A stretch of DNA of 64,000 nt from Paulownia fortunei (lineage: Eukaryota; Streptophyta; Magnoliopsida; Lamiales; Paulowniaceae): positions 7,936,001 through 8,000,000 of the forward strand of contig CM033124.1 of NCBI GenBank assembly GCA_019321725.1, in the 5' to 3' direction. A program made the position numbers and the translations under genes. Within the stretch, counting starts at the first letter, position 1; the number at the start of each line of letters is the position of its first letter. Of the stretch, positions 34,440-46,854 are shown piece after piece. Below the pieces are notes generated by a model. It saw nothing but the letters and a program-made list of their open reading frames with translations. It did no database searches and was not told the origin of the DNA.

Positions 34440-35500
34440 AACTATTTAGTTTCCTTTAGAATTTGGATGAATCGTGTATGTATAATAAAGTTAGTGGGAG
34501 TGCAGTGATGTTTGTTATCCTTTACATTGATGGCATCCAACTCATTGACAATGATGTAGGGATGTTGTACTCAATGAATGCATGTTTGTCTACTCAGTTC
34601 TCAAAGAAAGATTTGGGAGAAGCATACTACATCTTGGGGATCAGGATTAATAGATCTGTCTAGGAGGAATTAATTTATCCCAATTAATGTATATAGACAA
34701 AGTGAGAAAAAGGTTTAGAATTGAAGAGTCTAAGATAGGATTCTTACCCATGAGTCATGAAGTTTCTCTCTTAAAGTCAATATCCCCAAAGACTCTAGAG
34801 GAAAAAGAAAGAATGACTCGTTTACCATATGCATCTGCTATTAGAAGAATTATGTATACTATGCTATATACAAAACCTACTATAGTATATGCTCTGAGTG
34901 TCATAAGTAAATATCAGTCCAATCCGGGTGTAAAGCACTGGAAAATCGTTAAGATGATCCTTAAGTACTTACAAATGACTAAGAATATCTTCTTGGTTTA
35001 CTATAATATAGTGCTGAAGCTAGAAGACTTCACTAATCCTAGCTTTCAGTCCGATATAGATGATTTGAAGTCTGTGTCAGGATCAATTTCATGCTAAATG
35101 GTGGGGCGATCAGTTGGAAGAGTTCAAAGCTGGAGATGACTATGATTTAACTACTGAGGCCGAAAACATCACTGCATGTGATGCAGCAAAAATGAGTCTG
35201 GATAAGAAACTTGATGTAAGAGTTGGGTATAGTTCCTTCTATTGTTAATCTAGTTATGGTCTATTGTGATAATAATGGGGCTATTGTGCAAGTAAAAGAG
35301 CCAAGAATTAATTGAAGATCTAAGCACATAATGGGCGATACTATTTATTTCGAGAGGTTACTAGTAGAGGTGATGTTCGAGTGGAGCAATTGTCCTCAGC
35401 ATAAAATATAGCAGATCCACTAAGAAAGGCCTTAACTCAAAGAGTATTTGAATCTTGAGAAGATGGGTCTTTGATACATGGACAATTGGGTCTAAAGTAA
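34440..35500 (+). pseudogene. Decayed copia RT C-terminal half and RNase H
   Basis: The open pieces 34463-34663 and 34687-35097 read CMYNKVSGSAVMFVILYIDG and LSTQFSKKDLGEAYYILGIR, then MYIDKVRKRFRIEESKIGFL, MSHEVSLLKSISPKT, MYTMLYTKPTIVYALSVISK and KHWKIVKMILKYL. The active-site loop is YIDG where active enzymes have YVDD, so a catalytic Asp is lost. RNase H continues with stops (SVSGSISC, TAEN…TACDAAK, YCDNNGAI-like) to about 35490. The GTGGGAGAT purine tract follows at 35501. It may be the 3' part of copia A, but rearrangement leaves that uncertain. Confidence 0.82.
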
Positions 35501-35509
35501 GTGGGAGAT

Positions 35510-36564
35510 TATTAGTGTAGTGTCGGTGAACAAGTAAGCGACGAGCTTTTGTACTCTTGTAAAAACAATCTTATGCTAGTGTAAGTGTGGTTGCTTGTTA
35601 GGGAACAAGTACACCGAACAACCTGTGGAAAATTCTTAATTGGTAACATTGTTCATAGAAAATTCCTAGTTATGATAGTGCATTAACTAGTCCTTAGACT
35701 TAAGGCACCATGGTGGCCTTGTGCACGACATCTTGCACTTTAATATATTTTCCAATTATAAGGGGTTTACGTTGGGAGTAAGATCTTTATGCATAGAGAT
35801 CAATGAGTGGCTAACAAATGATCCACCACTTATATAGTTGAATAGGTGAATCTTCTATGTTTTAGTAGTCCTTAATCTTGAAGACTAAAACTAAGGTAGA
35901 ATGAATACAAGAGGTGGGGTTTTCTAGTTATTCATCAAATGATCAATGTGACTTGAAATTGCATCAAAGTTATTAACTCATAATAGGGTTTTGACTAATA
36001 ATCCATGCTCTGGACTTAATCAGAAGTTTAGTTGATGGAAGGACCATATTTACATGAAACTCATAATAGAAAAGGTTCACTTGCTGTTCACCTAAGTCTA
36101 GGTAGTCAAGATTCACTTCTAGGTTCTTCCCTTAACTTATAAGATTCTTACAATTAAGGTGTTAATTCCAAAAAAGTTAATTAATTGAATTAATCAATCA
36201 GAATATTAATTTATTCATTAGTTGCAAAGGTGGCAAGCCCATTGCTAGCTTAACTATGAACTTAATAGGTCACATATAGATCAAGGTAATCCATGTCTAA
36301 TTTAATGTGATTCAAGGTGTTGGATTAGGTTAAATAATGGTGATTATTAACTAGAGCTAGAATTAATTTAAGGAGTTAAATTAATTAATCTAAATAGATA
36401 ATATGATTATTTGTTTAGACTTAATAAAGATTAGAGACTCATATGGGTGAGTTAATTAATTGATTGGATCAATTAATTAGCTAGGCTTAAATTAATTTAA
36501 GAAGTTGAAATAATTTTTAATTAGGTGTAATTTGATTATGTCGCCTTTTATGGAACTAATTAAT
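35510..36564 (+). repeat. Truncated copia 3' LTR
   Basis: It starts TATTAGTGTAGTGTCGGTGA right after the purine tract GTGGGAGAT and soon reaches GTTAGGGAACAAGTACACCG. Compared with the copia B LTR, a few hundred bases between these two landmarks are missing. It ends inside the TAATTAATT zone, where a minus-oriented LTR begins. Confidence 0.75.
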
Positions 36565-38271
36565 TATTGGGTTCACTATACCGCGGGGTGAACGCAGTGG
36601 AAATAAAATTTTTAATTAAGTATGCTCAAACACATTTAAGCATACACCTCTGGTTCGCAACGATTTGAATGGTCGCACATTCATATAAGTTTAAATGAAA
36701 TAATCAATTAATTAGAGCTTCAAATTTATACATTAACAGCACTCCAACTGACGTAGAGATGGTAGCAATCAGTTGCCATCTATGAATCACGAAATTGATT
36801 TGCAAAGGTCCAAGTGTACCTTCTATAAAGAAAAGTCCACATAAATGGACAAGAACCACCAAATTACTATTTCGCTAGTAATGGTAATTCATTTTTATTC
36901 AGCCATTTATAGATTGAAACAAGAATCCCTAATCCAACCAGTTGAAATAAGGATCGTGTTTTATAAAATAACCAAGAATGATTCTTGATTATTCTTTAAA
37001 GAATTAAAGAGGAGAGAATAGTTTGAAGAGAGCTAGAGAGAATTTTTCCTTATTTTTCTTTTCTCTCTTAGCCGAAAAATTACTCTCTCTCTCTTTAGGA
37101 TTTTTTTTGCAAATCTATTTTGTATCCAGGGAGTGGCCAAAAAGGTGTCTAAATACATTACCCAGAATTTTTAGCCTTTTCTTGGATAACTAATGACTGA
37201 TTTTTGCATAACAAGCATATGCAAAAAATCGGTTGTTATGATAGTTGTGATGAGGACTTTGATTGATCTTCAATCTAATAAAAAATCCTTCAACAACTTG
37301 CTATATTTGGATAACTATTACCCTCTTTTTGTAAAATAATCCTCCTTCTTTTATTGTCTTCCAATTAGCTTGATGAGCCTCAATTAATGGGCTACATGAA
37401 TTATGGGCATAGACCTTTAATCTAATTAAAAGCCCATCATTTAATCCCAATTAATTGACTATGTCCAAATTAAATTAAATGATCAAATCAATTAATTTCA
37501 TCAAGCCCAAATAAATAATCTAATTATTTAATTGGCTAGATTAATTTAACAATAAATTAATTTAGTCTTTAAATTAATTAATTGACCCTATTAATTAATT
37601 ATTTCACTCAATTGAACTTCCTAATCAAATTAGGTTCAATCAAATAATCTAATTATTTAATTAAATACTTAATTCAACATTTGAATTAAAATAAAGCCAC
37701 AATTAATTAATCCCTATTAATTAATTGGATTCAACAAATTGAATCACTCCACAGTTAAAGAAATAGTTCCCTTCATTATAGTGTGTGACCTTTTAAGTTC
37801 ATAACTAAGCTAGCCGCGGTCTTACAACTATTGCAACTTATGAATAATATTTTATTTTGATTAATTAATCATATTTATTAATTCGTTTGAGATTAACTTC
37901 TTAATCTTAAGAACCTCACAAGTCATGAAAAATAGTTAGTAAGTGTATCATGACTCCTAGTCTTAGGTGAAATAGCACGCGAACCTATTTCAAATACGAG
38001 TGCCATACACGTAAGGTTATTCTGGTATCTAATCTCCCGATTTAATTTAGGGTATGAATTATGAGTTGAAACCTAAATTGACTCAATAACTATAATTTCA
38101 TTTCAAGTTCCAATAACTGATGATGAATCTAAATTTATCCTACTTTGGCTAAGGCCTTAGAGTCATGAACTTTGAAAATATAGGATATTCACTTGTATTT
38201 TGACAAGTAACGAATTCTATATTGCCTAATCATTGTCTCCATGCATGCAAGTACAACATTTAACTTATCCC
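36565..38271 (-). repeat. Minus-oriented copia LTR, 5' end missing
   Basis: Plus-strand order begins TATTGGGTTCACTATACCGC, similar to the solo LTR end at 30022. It passes through the palindrome zone (37430-37740) and the GTGTGACCTTTTAAGTTCAT and TCATGACTCCTAGTCTTAGG landmarks of the family. It stops before the usual LTR start, where a gypsy LTR fragment begins. Confidence 0.72.
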
Positions 38272-38395
38272 TAATAGGCTCTAAAGGTGTGACATTTACG
38301 ACACATCCATTGAGTAGAATTGCTCATGTTTTTACCTTATAATCGATACAATTGTGCCTTATTTTATGATAATTATGTGTAGGGACTAAGAATGA
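38272..38395 (+). repeat. Fragment of the gypsy LTR family at 12246
   Basis: TAATAGGCTCTAAAGGTGTG, then TTTTTACCTTATAATCGATA and TTATGTGTAGGGACTAAGAA align in order with 12246-12370. Only the first 120 bp or so of that LTR are present. Confidence 0.7.
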
Positions 38396-38720
38396 GGAAT
38401 GTAATTCATAAGTGCCTATTTTTATATATTGATACAATCACAAAAAGGATACATTGGGCGTCACATTAATATGTATGGAGGTTAATGAGTGGTTAACCAA
38501 TGATCCATCACTTGTCTGGCAGAACATGTGAATCTCTTATATTTTCATAGTTCATAACTTAGAAGTCCTTGGCTAAGGCAGGATGAATGTTAGATGGGGG
38601 TTTTCTAACAATCCATCATGAGTCATTGAAACTTGAAATGAAGTTATAGTTATTGAGCAATTAGGGTTTTGACTATTAATCTATGCCTGATTTCACCTAA
38701 GTCTTGGTAGTCTTGATACA
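38396..38720 (+). repeat. Remnant of the copia B 5' LTR
   Basis: Collinear with about 53735-54080 of the 3' LTR: ATGGAGGTTAATGAGTGGTT, CTTGGCTAAGGCAGGATGAA, GTCATTGAAACTTGAAATGA. It joins directly to mid-gag at about 38721, so a large deletion has removed the rest of the LTR and the leader. Confidence 0.75.
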
Positions 38721-39449
38721 CTTGCTAGGAAGACGCTAGTAAGGAAGAGCTTGCGGATTATCACAAGTTGGTTGATGATGATATGCAAGCGTGATGTTAT
38801 ATGATGGCATCAATATCAAATAAGTTGCAGAGGCAACATGAGGTACATGCCCATGCGTATGATATCTATGTTCACTTTCAAGAGTTGTATGGTAAACATA
38901 CTAGGCAGGTGAGATATCAGATCTCGAAAGAGCTTTTACAGGACCCATATGATGGAGGGCTCTGCAGTCCATGATCATGGATTGAAGATGATAAGGCTAA
39001 TTGAAAGGCTCGAGTCACTTGGAGTCATTATGGATAACAAGCTCTATTTATATCTCATCCTGTAGTCTTTACCTCCATCGTTTGACACTTTCATTGTCAA
39101 CTTCAACACGCATAAAATGAAAACTAGCCTTGTTGAGCTGGTTAACATGTTGAAGATGGTTGAGTCCACTATGAAGAAGGACAAGCCATTCAAGCGTGTT
39201 GGATCCTCATCCAACTAAAAGGCTGCGAAGCCCAAGAGAAAGAAGGGGAGATGAAAGTGTTCCCTAAAATCCAAAGGCATGAAGCCAATAGGTGGCGTCT
39301 CTAAGAGTCCAACAAGACCAATGACAAGTGCCACTACTACGGCAAACTTGGGCATTGGAAGAGGAACTGTAAGAAATACCCTACGAGCCTGAAAAATTCA
39401 GGTATTTATTTTCTCGAAGTTAACTTGTCAATTAACAATGCTTCTTGGG
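38721..39449 (+). pseudogene. Decayed copia gag (copia B)
   Basis: Recognisable blocks in changing frames are DYHKLVDDDMQA, MASISNKLQRQHEVHAHAYD, FQELYGKHTRQVRYQISKEL, then FDTFIVNFNTHKM, VNMLKMVESTMKKDKPF and a Lys-rich spacer. A zinc knuckle near 39330 reads CHYYGKLGHWKRNC (second Cys changed to Tyr). The tail GIYFLEVNLSINNASW ends where protease would begin; there the Athila-type LTR starts (39450). The order matches copia Gag. Confidence 0.85.
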
Positions 39450-41022
39450 TGATAAGTGCATATTTTGACATATTTTTATATCAAATCCTTTATACTTTTC
39501 TTGCTTTATTTTTGTTAATATTTATGTTTTATTAATGTTTTGTGTTAGGAAATAAATAAATATAAAAAGGTCAAAAGAAGCATGTTTCCAAATTTGTACA
39601 TTTTTTATATTTTGAGCATAACTTCATGATCAAAAGCCCTATGGACTTGAATCTTACTTCATTTGAAAGCCAAGAGATAGAACTACAATTTTTCTGTTAG
39701 AATCTCAACCTAATTCAATCTTGATTATAGCAGAACATTCATCTAAGTGGTTGTACAAAATGGATCACCAAAATTTGGATAAGAGTTCAACCAAATATTG
39801 ACTTATTTGACAATTGGCTCATATGTTATACACAAGAGGTAAATAAACAAGTTTGTTGAGATAAGATGGTGAGGAAATATATCAAAATGGTAAAAACATA
39901 AGCTGCAAGATGTTGCTGCTGTTAAATGATGGCTCTTGGACATGATTCGGTAATTGAACCATATCTCCCTCATCCGACAGCCAAATTTGACAAATTATAT
40001 ATGAAAATATTTCAGCACCAAATGATCTATAATTTTTGTTCTTTACTCATCATCAAATTCTGGCTGTATTTAATCTAAAAATAAAATTCAATCTGATAGG
40101 TAAGAATTTTGAGGACTTAGTGTAACAACTCACCAACTCTTGCCAACTAGTATACTACTTGATTAACTCTTTCATTATTTATTTGGCCTCTAGCATACTC
40201 CAAGTACTATAAATAGACCATGTATTAAACTTGTAAGAGATAGGGGGTAGAGGGTTTCTTTAGGCTAAGTTTTCTAGTATGTATATTTTTTAGTATCGTA
40301 AATTTTCTAATACTAATAGAAATGCATTCTATAGTTTCTCTTCTATTTATAGTCTTTCCTATTTTTATTATGTCTTTCTAAATTTCATTTTGTAGAGGAA
40401 AAAGGGTGAACTTCTTAATGGAGGAAGAGAAACGGTTATAAGGGTAGAAATGTTTATGTTTGTTGTATTATTATTTTGAGTTTTGATCTAAATCCTACTT
40501 GTTTTGTGGTGTTTCTTGATTTATATATGTCCAATGGCACAACATATACTTGGATTCATTTAAATTATTGTATGATTTATCCCACTGACTGCTAATGTAA
40601 AACCTTAATTTATTGTTGACAAAGTTGTGCATAAATGCTTGATTCCATAAATAAATGTTGACGTTAAGAGATAATTTACAAATAGTAAGATAATATCATG
40701 ATTACCTTGTTGCATGAGCTATTTGATAATATCTTCCCATTGGAACCTTCATTATGTATGAATTCTAATTGTGGCAATTAAGAGAGGATAAAAAGAATAA
40801 ATAACCGTTTGTCTATCCAAAATGCAAGAGTAGATCCCTAATCTTCAGTACTTTTATTACTTTGGTTTTTCTTTAGTTACAACATATATTAAATTTTCAG
40901 ATTTTATGATTCACATAAATCCCATTTTTTAGAATTATAATCCTGAATTCTCAAACTTATGAGAAATTTATTACTTAATAAAACCTACACTTGGATTTGC
41001 AACCTTAAAGTTGTAGTAAGTT
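39450..41022 (+). repeat. 5' LTR of the LOG-bearing Athila-type element
   Basis: 1.57 kb. It aligns with 49183-50687 throughout (start TGATAAGTGCATATTTTGA; shared CTCATCCGACAGCCAAATTT and CCTCTAGCATACTCCAAGTA). Its end, including TTGCAACCTTAAAGTTGTAG, is also found at 55640. It is followed by the primer site. Confidence 0.9.
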
Positions 41023-41024
41023 TT

Positions 41025-41041
41025 TGGCATTGCCGGGAAGG
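41025..41041 (+). other. Primer-binding site, tRNA-Asp type
   Basis: TGGCATTGCCGGGAAGG follows the 5' LTR and resembles the tRNA-Asp complement TGGCGCCGTTGCCGGGGA with a small deletion. This agrees with Athila membership. Confidence 0.7.
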
Positions 41042-41214
41042 CAAGGTAAGTATTCAGGTTTGTTAATATTTTTTCTTTGTAAATATATTTTGTTTATTTT
41101 TTTTATGGATATATGGTTATATGGTATCGTACTCATAATTCTCAATATTTAGTTAGAAATAATTCTAAAACTTTGTTTGGAAATTTATCTGAATCATCTC
41201 CACATACTTCCACC

Positions 41215-42690
41215 ATGGCTGAAAATGAAAGTGTCCACAATGAAAATGAGAATCAATAGGTGCGTATCCTGCGTTATTACTTGCAACCTCCTCAAAATTC
41301 TTCTCCTTCTTATTTTATTTTTCCTCTCAATACAATTAACTTTCGATTCAAGCCATGTATGATCCCTTTACTTCCTAATTTCTATGGTTTAGATTCTGAA
41401 AGTACTTACTTGCATTTGAAAGAATTTGATGAAGTATGTGCCACTTTTGATGATCAAACTTGCACAAATGAGATTGTTAGGCTTAAATTATTTCCTTTTT
41501 CTTTAAAAGATAAAGCAAAAAAACTGGCTTAATTTCTTAAAACCTAGGTCAATTGGTACTTGGCAAAAAATACAAGTTGAATTTTTGAAAAAATTCTTTC
41601 CAACTCATAAAACTAATGCTTTAAAAAGATAAATTCAAAATTTATCTCAAAATTCTAATGAAGCTTTCTTTCAATGTTGAGAAAGATTTAAAAATTTGTT
41701 GAATTCATGCCCATATCATGGTTTTGAAAAATGGCGCTTAGTTAGTTTCTTTTATGAAGGTTTAACTTTTGAAACAAAATAATTTATTGAAACAATGTGT
41801 AATGGTAAGTTTCTTGATAAAGGACCTAATGAAACCCTAGAATATCTATATCATTTGGCAGAAAACTCTCAATTATGGCATAGTGTTAATTCTTCTGAAT
41901 GTTCTATTAGATCTAATCTTGCTAATAGTAATAAAGAAAAATATTACCTTAGCCAAGAAGATGATCTAAATGCTAGGCTTGCTAGTTTAACAAGAAAATT
42001 TGAAGCCATGGAACTTAAAAAAGTAAAGAAAATCAAATTTGTGCAAGAGAAAGAAGTTTGTAGTAATTGTGAACTTTTGGGGCACTCCGCCAACAAATGT
42101 CCAAACATTCTAGTACAACCAAATTGAACATATTCTAAAAACCTTTCCATTCTCCATATTCTGAAACTTATAATCTAAAATAGAGAAATCATTCTAATTT
42201 TAGTTGGTGAGATGATAACTGTGCCCAACCGCTGCATTCACAAAAACCACTAACAAAATCCCTTGAGGAGACTTTGCAAGCATTTATGCATGAACAAACC
42301 AACATCAATAATCAGACTTCACAAGCTATCAATGAGGTCAAAAACACACTTTCAATACTGACAGCTTCTTTGCATGCTCATGGAAAAGGTAAATTTTCTG
42401 CTCAACCTCGACCTAATCCTTCTACTCAGTGTCATGTTTCTTCTTTAGGTGAAAATTCAGTCGAGAAGGCTAATTTAGTTACAACTCTTCAAAATAGAAA
42501 AGTTATTGATAAGACCATTCATCCCAAGGAGAAAGTTTCTAATCCACCTCCAGAAATGAAGAATGGAAATAGTCTTGACGATGAAGGTAAGTTTTATGAA
42601 GGTAAGTGTGAAAATGATGAAAAAGAAAAATATTTACCTCCAGTTCCCTTTCCTCAATGGAGTAGTAGAACATATTTTAGTACAAATTGA
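41215..42690 (+). pseudogene. Decayed Athila-type gag
   Basis: The start is the ATG at 41215 (MAENESVHNENENQ, stop at 41257). Open pieces follow. 41260-41532 has YLQPPQNSSPS, FKPCMIPLLPNFYGLDSEST, YLHLKEFDEVCATF and RLKLFPFSLKDKAK. A block with FLKKFFPTHKTNALKR and LLNSCPYHGFEKW comes next. 41795-42127 has ETMCNGKFLDKGPNETLEYL and the zinc knuckle CSNCELLGHSANKCP. 42274-42690 is the long linker to protease, ending VPFPQWSSR. About eight stops or shifts occur. The blocks match Gag of plant Athila/Tat-type elements in order. Confidence 0.87.
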
Positions 42691-44650
42691 TAAGTTTTAC
42701 TTTTCAGTTGATTTCATTATTTTGGACGGAGAGCTTGTTGCATAAACACATACACAAATTCCTATCATTTTGGGTCGTCATTTTTTTGCAACTTCAAATG
42801 CTTTGATCAATTGTAGGAATGGTATTTTAAAGTTATCAATTAGAAATACGACTTTGGAACTAAATGTGTTTAATATTTGTAAGTAACTTGCAGAAGATAT
42901 CGAAGTACAGGAAGTGAATTCAATCAAAGAACTTGTTCATGAATACTTTACTACTACTAACTCTTTAGATTCTTTGGACACTTGTTTTAAATGTGAAAGT
43001 ATTTGTAACAAGGCACACACTAATACTATCTTTGAATTTTCACAGGTACAAGAAAATCATTTTTGGAAGCCAAGGTTTGAAGAACTTTCATCATTAATAG
43101 TAAAATATATTCCATCAAGTATTAAAGCTCTTGTGATTGATTTGAAACCTCTGCCAGTTGATTTGAAATACTCTTTCTTGGGTGAGAGTGAGAATTTTCA
43201 GTAATATTTCTTCCAAACTTCATTCATCCCAAGAAGGTAAGTTGATTGAAACTCTAAAAATGCTTAAGAATGCTTTAGGATTGTTGATATTAAAGGTATT
43301 AGTCATTTAATTTGCACACATAACATCTATCTAGAGGAAAATGCTAAACCTTCTAGAAAAATGCAATGAAGGCTAAATCTTAATATCATATAAGTAGTGA
43401 GAAATGAAGTCATTAAATTCTTAGATAGTGGAATCATTTATCCTATTTCTGATAGCAAATAGGTAAGTCCTACTCAAGTTGTACCAAAAAAATCTGGAGT
43501 TATTGTAGTCAAGAATGAGAATGATGAATTAATTCCAACTAGGACTGTTACTAGTTGGCGAATGTGCATTGACTATAGGAAACTCAACTCAGTTACTAGA
43601 AAATATCATTTTTCGTTACCTTTTATGGATCAAATTTTAGAAAGAGTTGCGGGACATAAATTTTATTACTTTTTAGATGGATATTATGGGTATAATCAAA
43701 TTGTAATTGCATTTAAAGATTAAGGAAAAACAACTTTTACATGTCCTTTTGGTACTTTTGCATATCGAAGGATGTCTTTTGGATTATGTAATGCACCAGC
43801 TACATTCTAACGATGCATACTTGGTATTTTTAGTGACATAGTTGAACATTTTCTTGAAGACTTCATGGATGATTTTTTTATTTTGGGTAATTCATTTGAT
43901 GATTACCTATCTAATTTAGAAAATGTTTTGATCAGGTGTGAAGAAAAGAATTTTGTGCTCAATTGGAAGAAATGTTATTTCATGGTAACAAATGGTATTA
44001 TCTTTGGACATATTATTTCATAAAAAGGTATTGACGTTGACAAATCTAAAATTAAGTTAACTACAAATTTGCCAACACCAAAAACTGTGAAGGGGGTAAG
44101 ATCATTTTTAGGACATGCTGGTTTTTATATAAGATTTATCAAAGATTTTAGTATAATATCGAAACATTTGTGTAATCTTCTAACAAAAGACACTATTTTT
44201 CAATGGACTAAAAATTGTGAAAATGCTTTTGTTTAGTTTTAAAGCATGCTTACATCTACTCCAATCATGTAGCCTCCAGATTGGACTATACCTTTTAAAA
44301 TAATATGTGATGCTGGTGATTATGTTGTTGGAGTTGTCTTGGGATAAAGAAAAGATAAGAAATCATATGTTATTTGCTATGCAAGTAAAATTTTAAATAG
44401 TGTTCAATTGGATTATTCAACAACTGAAAAAGAATTACTTGCTGTAGTTTTTGCATTGGACAAATTTAGATCTTATCTTGTTGGCTCATCCGTTGTTGTT
44501 TTCAGTGATCATGAAGCTTTGAAATATCCTTTGTAAAAAAAAGATGCTAAACAGAGACTAATTAGGTGGATTCTTTTACTTCAGGAATTTAATATTACAA
44601 TTTAAGATAAGAGGGGAGTAGAGAATGTGGTGGTTGATCATTTATCGAGA
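42691..44650 (+). pseudogene. Decayed Athila-type protease, reverse transcriptase and RNase H
   Basis: The end of protease is visible as DFIILDGELVA, then IPIILGRHFFATSNALINCR and LELNVFNICK (42690-42890). A linker (42914-43204) follows. RT reads VIKFLDSGIIYPISDS, WRMCIDYRKLNSVTRKYHFS, TFTCPFGTFAYRRMSFGLCN and the active site LEDFMDDFFILG (43855), with both Asp kept. FLGHAGFYIRFIKDFS leads into RNase H (IICDAGDYVVGVVLG, STTEKELLAVVFALDKFRSY, FSDHEALKY). Stops at about ten places, mostly at Gln or Trp codons, break an otherwise nearly frame-constant reading. Confidence 0.9.
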
Positions 44651-45903
44651 CTTGTTTGTGATGATTCATTTCAAGATAAAAACAAGTTTTTGATTGAGTT
44701 GAAAAACTTTTATTGGGATGATCCATACCTATTCAAATATTGTCTGGATCAAATCTTTCAAAGATGTGTGCCTGACAATGAGATAGGTAATATTATTGAA
44801 TTTTGTCATTCAAAAGCATGTAGTGGTCACTTTTCGACAAAGAAAACTACCGCAAAAACTTGCAATGTGGATTTTATTGGCCAACTCTTTTCAAAGACAC
44901 TTATACTTTCTACAAAAGTTGTGAAAATTATCAAAAGTTATGGTTCCTTTCAAATCAAAATATGATGCCCCTACACCCTATCCTAGTGATTGAAATCTTT
45001 GACTGTTGGGCTATTGATTTTGTGGGACCATTTTTATTATTATTTTGGTTTTTCTTTACATATTGGTTGCCATAGATTATGTTTTAAAATGGATCGAGGC
45101 AATTCCTTGTTGAAATAACGATCATAAAATAGTGATAAATTTTTTGAAAGAAAATATTTTAAGTTGATTTGGAATTCCTCGATCTATTATCAGTGATAGG
45201 AGAAAACATTTTTGTGATAATTGTTTGGGAACATTAATAAGAAAATATGGAATCATGCATAAAGTTTCCACCCCTTATCACCCTCAGACAAATGGACAAG
45301 TTGAACTTGCAAATAGGGAGATAAAATAAATTTTGAAAAAGACAGTTAATTCAAACCATAAAGATTAGTCTTTTAGACTTACCAATACACTTTGTGCATA
45401 TAGAACTACTTTCAAAACATCATTAGGCATGTCTCCTTATACGATAATTTATAAAAAACCTTGTCATTTACCTATTGAATTTGAACATAAAGCTTATTGG
45501 ACAATCAAAATATTTAACTTCAACCTTGATGAAGCTTTAAAATTGTGCAAATTGTAAATCATGAACTTAAAGAATTGAGAAACGATGCATATGAGAATTC
45601 TAAAATTTATAAAGCAAGAATCAAAGATTTTCATGATAATAAAAATTCAAGAAAAATATTTGAGGTTGGTTAAAAGGTTTTGTTTTATAATTCTCGATTG
45701 CATTTGTTTCCAAGAAAATTGAGATCAAGGTGGAGTGATCGTTCGGTTGTTAAAAAAAAGTATATTCTTATGGGGCGATTGACATTGAGAATCCTAAAAA
45801 TGGTAACATATTCAAAGTAAATGGACAAAGAGTTAAACTATTTTTAGGAAATCAATTTTCACAAGAAAAAATTCTTTTTCTTTCTAACCTTTGTTATGAT
45901 TAG
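44627..45903 (+). pseudogene. Decayed Athila-type integrase
   Basis: The open piece 44627-44965 holds FYWDDPYLFKYCLDQIFQRC and EFCHSKACSGHFSTKKTTAK; one frameshift leads to the piece 44860-45075 (CGFYWPTLFKDTYTFYKSCE, FDCWAIDFVGPF). The remainder reads [47 protein letters not shown] and CAYRTTFKTSLGMSPYTII, ending with KVLFYNSRLHLFPRKLRSRW and NVFKVNGQRVKLFL-like text. The three catalytic acids (Asp in IDFVGPF, Asp in ISDR, Glu in QVELANRE) are all kept despite frame breaks. Confidence 0.88.
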
Positions 45904-46096
45904 TGTTGTATATATGTACTTATTTTCTCTGACTTCATTTGTTTTGAAAGTTTTTTTTTCTCCTTTTTTCCCGATTAAGTGGTGGATAGCAATACTCTAT
46001 AGCTATTAAAGTCGGACTTGTTAGTTTTCCAAATAACTAAAATCTGTGTACAATTTTTTTCTACTTTTCTCATTCACTTTTCTTGTTCTTTTCAAA

Positions 46097-46740
46097 ATGG
46101 GTGACATTCTTCTAACTCTCAAGAAGCGATTCTTTCTAAAAATATAATTTTAAAAATTTATAAAATCAAGATTGAAAGATTGAGGATGCTTATGCACAAG
46201 GGCATCCCAGATGACATACTATGGATAATTGAAGGAAAGGTAAAAGCAAGTGAGTTTTCAGATTTGATTACTAGATATATTCCTGGTTTTCGTAAAAGCA
46301 CATATTCAAAAAAATGAATGGTGAAAAAAATGAAAGTTTGTCACTATTATGCTAGATGGACTTGCAATACAAAGTTTCATTCTTTATTAATAGTCTTTAA
46401 AAAATTGAGAAGATAAACTTAAATTTATTATGGATGGACTCAGCAAAGAGTCTTTAGATCATATTATATTAACTCTTGAGATGCATTCGTGTGGATTGGT
46501 ACAATATGCAATTCTTAATTTATAAGATCGTTTTCAAAATGAATATGAGTTTTATAGTCTTGGGAATCTGACATTAAAAGATTTTATTTGCCAATTTATA
46601 AGAAAACTGGATGGGAAGCATATCCTCGACCCATCGAGGGTGTTTAAGATGTTACTGGACATAAAACCAGAGGAAAATATGAGTCATAATCACAACTACA
46701 TGTATATTCATGTGAATATACACCTCAATAAGGACACACA
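46097..46740 (+). pseudogene. Unrecognised accessory coding region upstream of LOG
   Basis: I do not recognise this. From the ATG at 46097 a frame-shifted reading gives MGDILLTLKKRFFLKI, then KIERLRMLMHKGIPDDILWI, EGKVKASEFSDLITRYIPGF and a stop at 46315. A short piece with KVCHYYARWTCNTKF follows; its Cys/His pattern could be a worn zinc-binding motif. The last piece (about 46419-46700) reads FIMDGLSKESLDHIILTLEM, HSCGLVQYAILNL, DRFQNEYEFYSLGNLTLKDF and FIRKLDGKHILDPSRVFKML. Composition looks coding (amphipathic, few stops per piece). It could be a former envelope-position gene or another captured host exon set. Membrane segments typical of an envelope protein are not obvious. Confidence 0.45.
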
Positions 46741-46854
46741 AAAATTAAAAATTACCTCCTTATTTAAATGCATTCTCTATTCACACTTCAATAAATAGCA
46801 TCGTACTCACTCTATTTTTACACAACTTATTTTCACAAAAAAAAAAATATTTCT

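Noticed and set aside
46097..46740. Envelope-like gene of the Athila-type element
   Set aside because: Position fits, but no signal peptide, fusion-type or membrane segment is visible, so I left it unnamed.
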